The notes under the pieces are model-generated. The model was not told the DNA's origin. It ran no database searches and saw nothing but the letters and a program-made list of their open reading frames with translations. The position numbers and the translations under genes were made by a program. DNA of 64,000 nucleotides from Dimorphilus gyrociliatus. Taxonomy: Eukaryota; Annelida; Polychaeta; Dinophilidae. The DNA lies in contig CAJFCJ010000015.1 in assembly GCA_904063045.1 (NCBI GenBank), positions 1,309,034-1,373,033 of the forward strand. The letters run 5' to 3'. Positions 56,201 to 64,000 of the stretch are shown here, piece by piece; the first letter of the stretch is position 1; each line of letters starts with the position of its first letter.

Positions 56201-59200
56201 AATCATCAAGTGAAATTAGCGAATTACAATTCTATCAAAGCGACATAACAAATGAAATCGTCAGAGAAATAACGCACGTTACTCAACTTGAATCAACACA
56301 TTTCAAGAAAAATGATATTGATGATATCTCATTCGTTACGAAAAGTAATGACGTTCCGGAAGCTGAAACAACAGAAACAAAAGATTGTGATGAAAGTGAA
56401 AGGTTCTTTACACCTCGATCATCAAGTGTATTAGACGACGTTGAATATTTTGAAAGCGACTCAAACACGTGTATCTTAATCGAAGCTTCGAATGCCACTA
56501 ATCTCGAATCGACAAATTTAAAAAAGGGTGACTTAGAGAGTGTAATCTCTGAAACACCAAAAGATGAGGTTATAGAAAACGAATCAAAAGCTACCGAGGG
56601 AATAGAAAGGGAAGATAAGGAAGAGACCAAAGATTCCTTTGTACCTAGAACATCAAATATCAGTGAAGAAATAAAAAAAGACTTAAGCAAAATAAAACAT
56701 GAAAACGTAACGGAACTTATACTTTCAACGAATCTTGAGTCACCATCCTTCATAATTTGTGAAATTGAGAAGAACAATGTTTATAAAGAGATGTTCAATG
56801 ACAAAGAAGAAAAGAAAGAAAACCAGAATTTCCCTTCACTTACAGTGTTCAATGATGAATTAGAATGCAAACAATACTTGGAAGATAGCGAAAATCTTCT
56901 TCAAATTATGATTACTACGCAAATGGAGTCCACAGTTTTTGAAGCAGAAGATAATATAAACCACATAGAAGAGCAACGACACGATATTCCTTTAGATGAG
57001 AAAAGTATTTCTGAAGACGATGAAATCTGCAAAGATTCGTCATATATTACTCCAGAGAATGATTCTTTCAATGATGAATTAGAATGCAAGGAATACTTGG
57101 AAGACGGGGAAAGTCTTCTTCAAATTATAGTCACTACGCAAATGGAGTCCACAGTTTTTAATACGGGAGATAGTAAAACCCACATTGAAGAGCAACAACA
57201 AGATATTCCTTCAGAGGACAAAAGAATTCCAGAAGACGATGAAATCGCCAAAGATTCGTCATATATTAATCCACAAAAAGATTCTTTCAATGATGATTTA
57301 GAATGCAAGGAATTCTTGGAAGATGGCGAAAGTCTGCTTCAAATTATGGTCACTACGAAAATGGAGCCCACAGTTTTTAATACGGGAGATAGTAAAAGCC
57401 ACATTGAAGAGCAACAACAAGATATTCCTTCAGATGAAAAAAGCATTCATAAAGACGATGAAATCGCCAAAGATTCGTCATATATTACTCCACAAAAAGA
57501 TTCTTTCAATGATGATTTAGAATGCAAGGAATTCTTGGAAGATGGCGAAAGTCTACTTCAAATTATGGTCGCTACGCAAATGGAGTCCACGGTTTTTGAA
57601 GCAGAAGATAATATAAACCACATTGCAGAACAACAACACGATATTCCTTTAGATGAGAAAAGCATTCATAAAGACGATGAAATCGCCAATGAAGCGTCAT
57701 ATATTACTCCAGATAAAGATTCTTTAAATGATGAATTTGAATGGAAGGAATACTTGGAAGATGGCGAAAGTCCTCTTCAAATTATGGTCACTACGCAAAT
57801 GGAGTCCACAGTTTTTGAAGCAGAAGATAATATAAACCACATTGCAGAACAACAACACGATATTCCTTTAGATGAGAAAAGCATTCATAAAGACGATGAA
57901 ATCGCCAATGAAGCGTCATATATTACTCCAGATAAAGATTCTTTAAATGATGAATTTGAATGGAAGGAATACTTGGAAGATGGCGAAAGTCCTCTTCAAA
58001 TTATGGTCACTACGCAAATGGAGTCCACAGTTTTTGAAGCAGAAGACAATAAAAACCACTTTGAAGAACAACAACACGTTATTCCTTTAGATAAAAAAAG
58101 CATTCATAAAGACGATGAAATCGCCAATGAAGCGTCATATATTACTCCAGATAAAGATTCTTTCAATGATGAATTAGAATGTAAGGAATACTTGGAAGAT
58201 GGCGAAAGTCTTCTCCAAATGATAGTCGTTACGCAACTGGAGTCCACAGTTTTTGAAGCAGAAGATAGTAAAAACCACATTGCCGAACAACAGCACGATA
58301 TTCCTTTAGATGAGAAAAGCATTCATAAAGACGATGAAATCGCCAATGAAGCGTCATATATTACTCCAGATAAAGATTCTTTGAATGATGAGTTAGAATG
58401 TAAGGAATACTTGGCAGATGGCGAAAATCTTCTTCAAATGATGGTCGTTACGCAACTGGAGTCCACAGTTTTTGAAGCAGAAGATAGTAAAAACCACATT
58501 GCCGAACAACAGCACGATATTCCTTTAGATGAGAAAAGCATTCATAAAGACGATGAAATCGCCAATGAAGCGTCATATATTTCTCCAGATAAAGATTCTT
58601 TAAATGATGAATTAGAATGCAAGGAATACTTGGATGACGGCGAAAGTCTTCTTCAAATTATGGTCACTACGCAAATGGAGTCCACAGTTTTTGAAGCAGA
58701 AGATAATATAAACCACATTGCAGAACAACAACACGATATTCCTTTAGATGAAAAAAGCATTCATAAAGACGATGAAATCGCCAATGAAGCGTCATATATT
58801 ACTCCAGATAAAGATTCTTTGAATGATGAGTTAGAATGTAAGGAATACTTGGCAGATGGCGAAAATCTTCTTCAAATGATGGTCGTTACGCAACTGGAGT
58901 CCACAGTTTTTGAAGCAGAAGATAGTAAAAACCACATTGCCGAACAACAGCACGATATTCCTTTAGATGAAAAAAGCATTCATAAAGACGATGATTTCAC
59001 GAAAGATTCATCATATATTACTCCACAAAAAGATTCTTTCAATGATGATTTAGAATGCAAGGAATACTTGGAAGACGGCGAAAGTCTTCTTCAAATTATG
59101 GTCACTACGCAAATGGAGTCCACAGTTTTTGAAGCAGAAGATAATATAAACCACATTGCAGAACAACATCACGATATTCCTTTAGATGAAAAAAGCATTC

Positions 59201-62200
59201 ATAAAGACGATGAAATCGCCAATGAAGCGTCATATGTTACTCCAGATAAAGATTCTTTGAATGATGAATTAGAATGTAAGGAATACTTGGCAGATGGCGA
59301 TAATCTTCTTCAAATGATAGTCGTTACGCAACTGGAGTCCACAGTTTTTGAAGCAGAAGATAATATAAACCACATTGAAGAACAACGACACGATATTCCT
59401 TTAGATGAGAAAAGCATTCATAAAGACGGTGAAATCGCCAATGAAGCGTCATATATTTCTCCAGATAAAGATTCTTTAAATGATGAATTTGAATGGAAGG
59501 AATACTTGGAAGATGGCGAAAGTCCTCTTCAAATTATGGTCACTACGCAAATGGAGTCCACAGTTTTTGAAGCAGAAGACAATAAAAACCACTTTGAAGA
59601 ACAACAACACGATATTCCTTTAGATAAAAAAAGCATTCATAAAGACGATGAAATCGCCAATGAAGCGTCATATATTACTCCAGATAAAGATTCTTTCAAT
59701 GATGAATTAGAATGTAAGGAATACTTGGAAGATGGCGAAAGTCTTCTTCAAATGATAGTCGTTACGCAACTGGAGTCCACAGTTTTTGAAGCAGAAGATA
59801 GTAAAAACCACATTGCCGAACAACAGCACGATATTCCTTTAGATGAAAAAAGCATTCATAAAGACGATGATTTCACGAAAGATTCATCATATATTACGCC
59901 ACAAAAAGATTCTTTCAATGATGATTTAGAATGCAAGGAATACTTGGAAGACGGCGAAAGTCTTCTTCAAATTATGGTCACTACGCAAATGGAGTCCACA
60001 GTTTTTGAAGCAGAAGATAATATAAACCACATTGCAGAACAACAACACGATATTCCTTTAGATGAGAAAAGCATTCATAAAGACGATGAAATCGCCAATG
60101 AAGCGTCATATATTTCTCCAGATAAAGATTCTTTAAATGATGAATTAGAATGCAAGGAATACTTGGATGACGGCGAAAGTCTTCTTCAAATTATGGTCAC
60201 TACGCAAATGGAGTCCACAGTTTTTGAAGCAGAAGATAATATAAACCACATTGCAGAACAACAACACGATATTCCTTTAGATGAGAAAAGCATTCATAAA
60301 GACGATGAAATCGCCAATGAAGCGTCATATATTACTCCAGATAAAGATTCTTTCAATGATGAATTAGAATGTAAGGAATACTTGGAAGATGGCGAAAGTC
60401 TTCTTCAAATGATAGTCGTTACGCAACTGGAGTCCACAGTTTTTGAAGCAGAAGATAGTAAAAACCACATTGCCGAACAACAGCACGATATTCCTTTAGA
60501 TGAAAAAAGCATTCATAAAGACGATGATTTCACGAAAGATTCATCATATATTACTCCACAAAAAGATTCTTTCAATGATGATTTAGAATGCAAGGAATAC
60601 TTGGAAGACGGCGAAAGTCTTCTTCAAATTATGGTCACTACGCAAATGGAGTCCACAGTTTTTGAAGCAGAAGATAATATAAACCACATTGCAGAACAAC
60701 ATCACGATATTCCTTTAGATGAAAAAAGCATTCATAAAGACGATGAAATCGCCAATGAAGCGTCATATGTTACTCCAGATAAAGATTCTTTGAATGATGA
60801 ATTAGAATGTAAGGAATACTTGGCAGATGGCGATAATCTTCTTCAAATGATAGTCGTTACGCAACTGGAGTCCACAGTTTTTGAAGCAGAAGATAATATA
60901 AACCACATTGAAGAACAACGACACGATATTCCTTTAGATGAGAAAAGCATTCATAAAGACGGTGAAATCGCCAATGAAGCGTCATATATTTCTCCAGATA
61001 AAGATTCTTTAAATGATGAATTTGAATGGAAGGAATACTTGGAAGATGGCGAAAGTCCTCTTCAAATTATGGTCACTACGCAAATGGAGTCCACAGTTTT
61101 TGAAGCAGAAGACAATAAAAACCACTTTGAAGAACAACAACACGATATTCCTTTAGATAAAAAAAGCATTCATAAAGACGATGAAATCGCCAATGAAGCG
61201 TCATATATTACTCCAGATAAAGATTCTTTCAATGATGAATTAGAATGTAAGGAATACTTGGAAGATGGCGAAAGTCTTCTTCAAATGATAGTCGTTACGC
61301 AACTGGAGTCCACAGTTTTTGAAGCAGAAGATAGTAAAAACCACATTGCCGAACAACAGCACGATATTCCTTTAGATGAAAAAAGCATTCATAAAGACGA
61401 TGATTTCACGAAAGATTCATCATATATTACGCCACAAAAAGATTCTTTCAATGATGATTTAGAATGCAAGGAATACTTGGAAGACGGCGAAAGTCTTCTT
61501 CAAATTATGGTCACTACGCAAATGGAGTCCACAGTTTTTGAAGCAGAAGATAATATAAACCACATTGCAGAACAACAACACGATATTCCTTTAGATGAGA
61601 AAAGCATTCATAAAGACGATGAAATCGCCAATGAAGCGTCATATATTTCTCCAGATAAAGATTCTTTAAATGATGAATTAGAATGCAAGGAATACTTGGA
61701 TGACGGCGAAAGTCTTCTTCAAATTATGGTCACTACGCAAATGGAGTCCACAGTTTTTGAAGCAGAAGATAATATAAACCACATTGCAGAACAACAACAC
61801 GATATTCCTTTAGATGAGAAAAGCATTCATAAAGACGATGAAATCGCCAATGAAGCGTCATATATTACTCCAGATAAAGATTCTTTCAATGATGAATTAG
61901 AATGTAAGGAATACTTGGAAGATGGCGAAAGTCTTCTTCAAATGATAGTCGTTACGCAACTGGAGTCCACAGTTTTTGAAGCAGAAGATAGTAAAAACCA
62001 CATTGCCGAACAACAGCACGATATTCCTTTAGATGAAAAAAGCATTCATAAAGACGATGATTTCACGAAAGATTCATCATATATTACGCCACAAAAAGAT
62101 TCTTTCAATGATGATTTAGAATGCAAGGAATACTTGGAAGACGGCGAAAGTCTTCTTCAAATTATGGTCACTACGCAAATGGAGTCCACAGTTTTTGAAG

Positions 62201-64000
62201 CAGAAGATAATATAAACCACATTGCAGAACAACAACACGATATTCCTGTAAATGAAAAAAGTAGAATAAAAGAATACTTGGAAGATGGCGAAAGTCTTCT
62301 TCAAATTGTTTTATCCACGCAATTAGAAACCACCTGTTTTCATGAGGAAAAGAATGTTGAACATAACATTCCAAGAAGCAAAATGGAAAATGATGTAGAA
62401 AAAATTCATAGTGTTTTCGAGGAAAATAGAGAGAATTTTGTAGGAGCGATATATTTAGAGTTTTTTAGTGAAACACCTAATATTGAAGTGAAAAAATGTT
62501 TTTTAAGCTCTCCAGTAATCTCAACGATTTCGGATTTATCGCTTTATAAAGCAAGTATTTTGCCGTCTTCTCCTTTCGTTTCTGAATGCGCTGAATTTAC
62601 AACTGGATGCGATAATTTCTTCTGTCTACAAGATACATCAATGAATTTAGAAAGTCAACTGAATTTTTATGACTCTTCCTGCATTGTTAGAGAGAATGAC
62701 TTTGACGAATCTTATGCTAGTGATTCAATTAATGAGCCGGAACAGACGTTTTCAGAATTTTATGATCGAATTTCTCAGGCAAGAGGTTTTTTTGGCGTAT
62801 ATTTTCGAAGAAAAAACATTTCTAAGGGACCTTCATATGAAATTACTGAAATAATGGAAGACGCAAAGGAATATAATGTAAACAACGAGTCAGAATCATC
62901 TTCAGTGGATTCAGAAGGACCTGATATTGAATCAAAAGGTGCAGACAGTTCAAAAGTTGAGGGGGATGTAAATGAACAAAATATGAAATTCGGAGATCTT
63001 CAAGAAAATATGCTTGAAAAAACCAAAAAACCTACTTTTGATATTGAACATGCTAGTGCTCAAATCAATAAAGAGAACAATCTGTCTAACATTAGTCAAA
63101 CAAAAGTTGAAAGAAGCTCCACAAATTTATCTTCTGAGAACCAGGAATCAGGACTAGTCGAATTGAACGAGAACGAATATGACGAAACTAAGCTTGAATC
63201 TGCCTTCAAGCCATTTAACACAGCACATTTCATCCCTAGTGTACTGTATTCGAAACTACTAGAAATTAAATGTTTAGCTGATAAATTTTCGCAAGGCGCA
63301 AATAGTCAAGAAACAGATTGTACTGAACTTTGTGCTAACAGAGAAAAGTTATTTGCGCCGGAAAATGATATTTCTGAAAATGCACGCAAGATTGAGAAAG
63401 ATAATTCGAAAAAGCTTAATGTTTCCACTAAAAGTCATGAAGAAAATAAACTTTCTGAATCTGGCCAAAAAATTAAAGAAGTAACGGAAATTCATAGTTT
63501 CTCTCCAATATTCACAGACAAAGAAACTGAAATTAATCTATATAAAAGTGTCGAATCAAGTATTGATATTGAAAATTTAATCTATAATAGTACTATTAAC
63601 AATTCTGATAAATTAAGTACTATCAGGTCACAGGACACACAATCTTATCAGATAGATAGCTCTGATGTATCACCCATAGAAATATCTGTACATTCAACTG
63701 AAAATGCGAGATCCTCTGGAACTGATCCTACTTTCTATGAGCAAAAAGAGAACATCAGAGACTTTCTACAGCAATCAAATGCCTTAAAAGTAACAAAAGA
63801 GTGCCCTAAAAGCATAGTCACAGCTGAAATATCTAATTTCGCATTGGATCAAAGTGAAACTGATATGGAAGTAGAAGAAATTATGGGTGAAGTAGGAAAT
63901 AAGAACGAGAAGGTAGAATAAATGAAGGAAACTGATTAGCTATAAATAATTTATTGATTTACCATAAAGCAAAGATTTATTGTTTTCTTTGATAGGTTTT
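14292..64000 (+). CDS. Msp300: MSP-300/nesprin giant actin-binding spectrin-repeat protein (3' end beyond the window)
   Basis: Outer nuclear envelope and Z-disc linker tying actin to nuclei (LINC complex). Long-isoform exons: 14292-14454, 17726-18060, 18111-18319, 19619-19919, 20009-20098, 20491-20628, 21068-21916, 22336-23913, 24144-26069, 26125-29676, 29805-29945, 30085-32655, 32717-33685, 33912-35940, 35992-36230, 36278-36409, 36484-36648, 36717-38450, 38626-39615, 39678-40457, 42508-46926, 47105-51331, 51385-63912, then 63996 onward. Every junction keeps phase, totalling about 13,355 codons here. Order: short Ser-rich N-terminus, CH1, CH2, about 7,400 residues of spectrin-like coiled coil, then about 5,600 residues of LEST repeats. 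No KASH domain lies in the window. The 30-codon exon at 20009 has a weak acceptor and could be optional. The CH pair and spectrin repeats make the SYNE1/MSP-300 assignment secure. Confidence 0.93.
16313..16385 (+). CDS. Msp300: Candidate alternative first coding exon of MSP-300 (1)
   Basis: ATG followed by 24 codons (MVDIVCKYGKYY...HVDYDP) and one extra G before a strong donor G|GTAAGTT. The extra G plus the AT of the CH1 exon at 17726 gives GAT. The junction therefore reads ...DYDP-DEQERVQKK, with the Asp found at this place in human nesprin-1 (DEQE). Phase and junction fit exactly. The exon is too short for simple frame searches. Inferred, not proven. Confidence 0.55.
17032..17110 (+). CDS. 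Msp300: Candidate alternative first coding exon of MSP-300 (2)
   Basis: ATG followed by 26 codons (MNFWKVPYPPYPRKPGPYSE...) and one extra G before the donor G|GTGTGT. Joined to 17726 it restores DEQERVQ. The Pro/Tyr-rich composition is unlike the AT-rich intron around it and suggests selected coding sequence. The donor is weaker than that of the 16313 exon. Confidence 0.5.
17726..18060 (+). CDS. Msp300: MSP-300 exon encoding calponin-homology domain 1
   Basis: Type-1 CH domain of the actin-binding pair: QKKTFTNWVNAFL, ISDLFHDLKDGVGLCKLLQVLSG, NVTKAIDFLKSKNIRLVNIN, DVVDGKPAIVLGLIWTVILYFQ. It aligns end to end with nesprin-1 CH1. It is the shared acceptor exon for all three candidate first exons. 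Confidence 0.95.
18111..18319 (+). CDS. Msp300: MSP-300 inter-CH linker and start of CH2
   Basis: Encodes a linker with a lysine run (QKKKKKKEL) and the first CH2 helix GAKKAMLVWAQKSVTQ. It ends in phase 2, which fits both the CH2 exon at 19619 and the candidate alternative tail at 19111. Confidence 0.9.
19111..19549 (+). CDS. Msp300: Candidate alternative last exon (basic tail, motif shared with 41145-42329)
   Basis: Open frame inside the intron between the two halves of CH2. The AG at 19109-19110 follows a pyrimidine tract (about 19070-19088) and lets 19111 join exon 18111-18319 in phase, reading ...VTQ-EPKRHSFRSSRSEK. The frame ends at 19549, with AATAAA at 19594-19599. The tail is basic and Ser-rich and carries KKDMLKFMIHEVQDLQKQI, which parallels KNLMRLMLSQVRDLKSQL in the other alternative tail. 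An isoform ending here would have CH1 but only a broken CH2. Alternatively it is a nested transcript starting at ATG 19103. Confidence 0.45.
19594..19599 (+). terminator. Poly(A) signal for the candidate tail exon
   Basis: AATAAA 45 nt past the stop of the 19111-19549 frame and 20 nt before the acceptor of the CH2 exon. Confidence 0.4.
19619..19919 (+). CDS. Msp300: MSP-300 exon encoding most of CH2
   Basis: Type-2 CH domain: RFGIPVNDFGPSWRDGHAFN, MIHNIRPELVDM, ENYLGIPKLLDPEDVDVDRP, DEKSIMTYVAQFLQNYPD. Nearly identical in order to nesprin-1 CH2. The CH1-CH2 tandem is the F-actin-binding head. Confidence 0.95.
20491..46926 (+). CDS. Msp300: MSP-300 spectrin-repeat rod (exons 6-21)
   Basis: About 7,400 codons of heptad-rich helical sequence with the spectrin signature of a Trp in helix A or C about every 100-115 residues (for example WLKSVDVSVRKE, WLAEVEQDVYQ, WLNELEKQASK). 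Length leaves room for roughly 65 repeats; I did not delimit each one. From about 28.7 to 38.9 kb a two-repeat super-period with a G-E-x-x-L-x-x-T-x-x-x-G-x-x-x-I-R motif recurs every 210-220 codons. The rod works as an elastic spacer and protein-docking scaffold. Confidence 0.92.
40818..40850 (+). CDS. Msp300: Candidate internal first exon of a short MSP-300 isoform
   Basis: ATG plus ten codons (MKNGAHRLSLT) ending phase 0 at a strong donor ACG|GTAAGTG. It would splice in frame to 42508 (RTFQYLSEQEA...) or to 41145. The frame has a stop just upstream of the ATG, so this is not an internal cassette. An E-box lies 120 bp upstream. Inferred from splice signal and phase only. Confidence 0.4.
41145..42329 (+). 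CDS. Msp300: Alternative last exon of MSP-300 (KASH-less tail)
   Basis: Excellent acceptor TTTTTTTTACAG|C after exon 39678-40457, in phase (VEHLE-LSSNNTRPLRR), then 394 codons to a stop and AATAAA at 42400-42405. The tail is hydrophilic with no membrane segment. It contains acidic and Lys-rich parts, the motif KNLMRLMLSQVRDLKSQL, a basic stretch (TSKTKRKVRTRN) and a Pro-rich, Ser-rich end (SSSSFSCSSF). A transcript ending here would encode CH1-CH2 plus most of the spectrin rod but no KASH, so it is expected to be non-nuclear-membrane, for example sarcomeric or cortical. The tail itself has no recognised domain. Confidence 0.75.
   Translation, partial: LSSNNTRPLRRILPNVNNAYKDRISGRHPQHCSKLKRKTESDESGYAESPTVDQTLLDDARPVTVQIECDEIDNILQDTNNIDGDDYFNSSIETIKKQTIEFIKKTKTHTKRIQKDDSIYTDLSFQSSKQGSKIFGKSKSFDTWDSHSFQHADTEKVTENYSRTQYDHLHTIPSISVQNNPYDFISRNSCNVGVETTEDERIPKNSSTQTINESQEANSSCEQAPTSHYDFHERKNTKKKDQIKDIPKKGTKNQDPNRKNLMRLMLSQVRDLKSQLQPYIAQSEEHTSRLSTSKTKRKVRTRNPTAQRRNISLSPVNRDRKRRLPNLPENVLSPRRLPAAPFDHPQSTFKPIRLPPQQFQPMPPTCIIVASPAREECDDICNSLSSSSFSCSSF
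42400..42405 (+). terminator. Poly(A) signal of the alternative last exon
   Basis: AATAAA 70 nt past the stop at 42329. Confidence 0.6.
47105..51331 (+). CDS. Msp300: MSP-300 giant exon with divergent LEST repeats
   Basis: 1,409 codons, acceptor TGTACAG, donor CAG|GTAATA, phase 0 at both ends. It opens with a last coiled-coil piece (ELTRQVKALKDRISTVSNRM) and a Ser/Thr-Pro-rich stretch (SANSTPRDTPYYMSSEPSS), then acidic, Ser-rich sequence without spectrin features. From about 48.4 kb a degenerate unit recurs roughly every 72 codons. Each unit has a TPDKxS-like turn, an acidic helix-like stretch (ELxxLQ) and a hydrophobic core ending LEST-x-F, for example ETNLESTVF, ETHLEPTSF and ESYLESTSF. 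No known domain recognised. Confidence 0.85.
48791..48945 (+). repeat. Young duplicate segment, copy 1
   Basis: About 155 bp encoding QKELINRPQCIIEVEIEESL...SRQLFIP, nearly identical to 50165-50319, 1,374 bp (458 codons) downstream. Flanking LEST units are far more diverged. Confidence 0.85.
50165..50319 (+). repeat. Young duplicate segment, copy 2
   Basis: Partner of 48791-48945; encodes QKELSNRPQCIIEVNIAESL...SRQLFIP. It differs at about a dozen scattered bases. Confidence 0.85.
51385..63912 (+). CDS. Msp300: MSP-300 12.5-kb LEST-repeat exon
   Basis: 4,176 codons in one exon (acceptor TTTTTTCAG|GAAAGT). The frame reaches a TAA at 63919-63921, but AAG|GTAGAA at 63912/63913 is a donor in phase 0, and TTGTTTTCTTTGATAG at 63980-63995 is an acceptor 83 bp on. 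I therefore model an internal exon. Contents: divergent LEST units to 52914; a 432-bp dimer array 52915-56598; a diverged unit; a 219-bp array 56851-62247; then a unique acidic Ser/Glu-rich tail with no repeats. The protein is highly acidic and mostly predicted disordered apart from short beta-like cores. Its function is unknown; a repeated spacer analogous to the long tandem repeats of C. elegans ANC-1 is a guess. A terminal exon ending at 63921 is the alternative. Confidence 0.85.
54211..54617 (+). repeat. Identical block, copy 1 (offset 762 bp)
   Basis: Compared line by line with 54973-55379, I saw no difference across about 400 bp, whereas neighbouring units differ at many sites. Confidence 0.85.
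54973..55379 (+). repeat. Identical block, copy 2 (offset 762 bp)
   Basis: Second copy of 54211-54617. The offset equals one normal (432) plus one short (330) unit. Confidence 0.85.
56851..62247 (+). repeat. 219-bp tandem array (24 full units plus a partial) inside the MSP-300 exon
   Basis: Units of exactly 73 codons start at 56851 and every 219 bp after; unit 11 starts at 59041, unit 18 at 60574, unit 25 at 62107. Unit layout: NDELECKEYLEDGES, core LLQIMVTTQMESTVFEAED, linker NHIAEQQHDIPLDEKSIHKD, then SYITPDKDS. Variants (MIVVTQLEST, EFEWKEYL, DFTKDSS) mark higher-order patterns. Unit 25 breaks off at about 62248 and fuses to another KEYLEDGESLLQI start. Confidence 0.97.
59041..62106 (+). 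repeat. 1,533-bp higher-order duplication (2 x 7 units)
   Basis: Units 11-17 (59041-60573) recur as units 18-24 (60574-62106) in the same variant order, nearly base-identical. I noted one difference (ACTCC at about 60553 versus ACGCC at about 62086). The next unit at 62107 starts like a third copy and then degenerates. Confidence 0.9.
63913..63995 (+). other. Probable intron at the right edge
   Basis: Donor AAG|GTAGAA, acceptor after TTGTTTTCTTTGATAG, 83 bp, typical of this gene. It removes the stop at 63919-63921 and opens a new exon at 63996. Confidence 0.6.

Larger units (their letters stand above)
52915..56598 (+). repeat. 432-bp dimeric tandem array inside the MSP-300 exon
   Basis: Units start (at ATAACGCA/ATAATGCA) at 52915, 53347, 53779, 54211, 54643, 54973, 55405, 55837 and 56269. 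Spacing is 432 bp except the 54643 unit, which is 330 bp and lacks 34 codons. Each 144-codon unit is two LEST subunits: LESTHFKKNDIDDISF...FFTPRSSS and LESTYFKKGDFES...FLTPKSSS. Confidence 0.95.

Noticed and set aside
53361-58322. Series of 60-164-codon antisense frames across the repeat arrays
   Set aside because: They repeat with the sense periodicity because the unit happens to lack antisense stops in one frame; no independent coding signal.

Overview
This is an AT-rich nuclear genome window from an animal, almost certainly an insect. Genes have short GT-AG introns (about 45-450 bp, one of 3.3 kb), metazoan protein families throughout, and a giant actin-binding nesprin of the MSP-300/SYNE1 type. 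I cannot name the species; a holometabolous insect such as a hymenopteran would fit, but that is a guess. Exon models below were built by hand from splice signals, reading phase and family similarity. Every multi-exon CDS closes in frame.

Layout. 835-2224 (-): PPM1A/PPM1B-type PP2C phosphatase. 3527-4453 (+): Rab14, head to head with the phosphatase across a compact NRF1/CRE/CCAAT promoter. 5200-5334 (-): a 44-residue membrane microprotein resembling mitoregulin. 5538-7951 (-): Rtf1 of the PAF1 complex, ten exons. 8778-11208 (+): RNF38/RNF44-type RING-H2 ubiquitin ligase, head to head with Rtf1. 11724-13582 (-): adenylosuccinate synthetase, nine exons. From 14292 to beyond the right edge (+): MSP-300/nesprin, over 49 kb, head to head with adenylosuccinate synthetase.

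The nesprin gene dominates. It encodes two calponin-homology (CH) domains (17.7-19.9 kb), about 7,400 codons of spectrin-like repeats (20.0-46.9 kb), then two enormous exons (47105-51331 and 51385-63912) that are not spectrin. Both are built from one degenerate ~72-codon unit, here called the LEST repeat after its core xLESTxF. It is old and divergent in the first exon, becomes a 432-bp dimeric array at 52.9-56.6 kb, and then a homogenised 219-bp array of 24 full units at 56.85-62.1 kb. The last part contains a near-perfect 1,533-bp (7-unit) tandem duplication. The apparent stop at 63921 probably lies in an intron, so the 12.5-kb exon is probably internal and the gene runs on, presumably to a KASH domain outside the window.

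The gene also appears to have several alternative ends. Two unlisted candidate first exons (16313 and 17032) splice in phase to CH1. A candidate internal first exon lies at 40818. Two candidate alternative last exons (19111 and 41145) share a short motif and would yield short isoforms without a KASH domain. The most novel material is the LEST-repeat array with its nested periodicities, the shared-motif alternative tails, and the microprotein.
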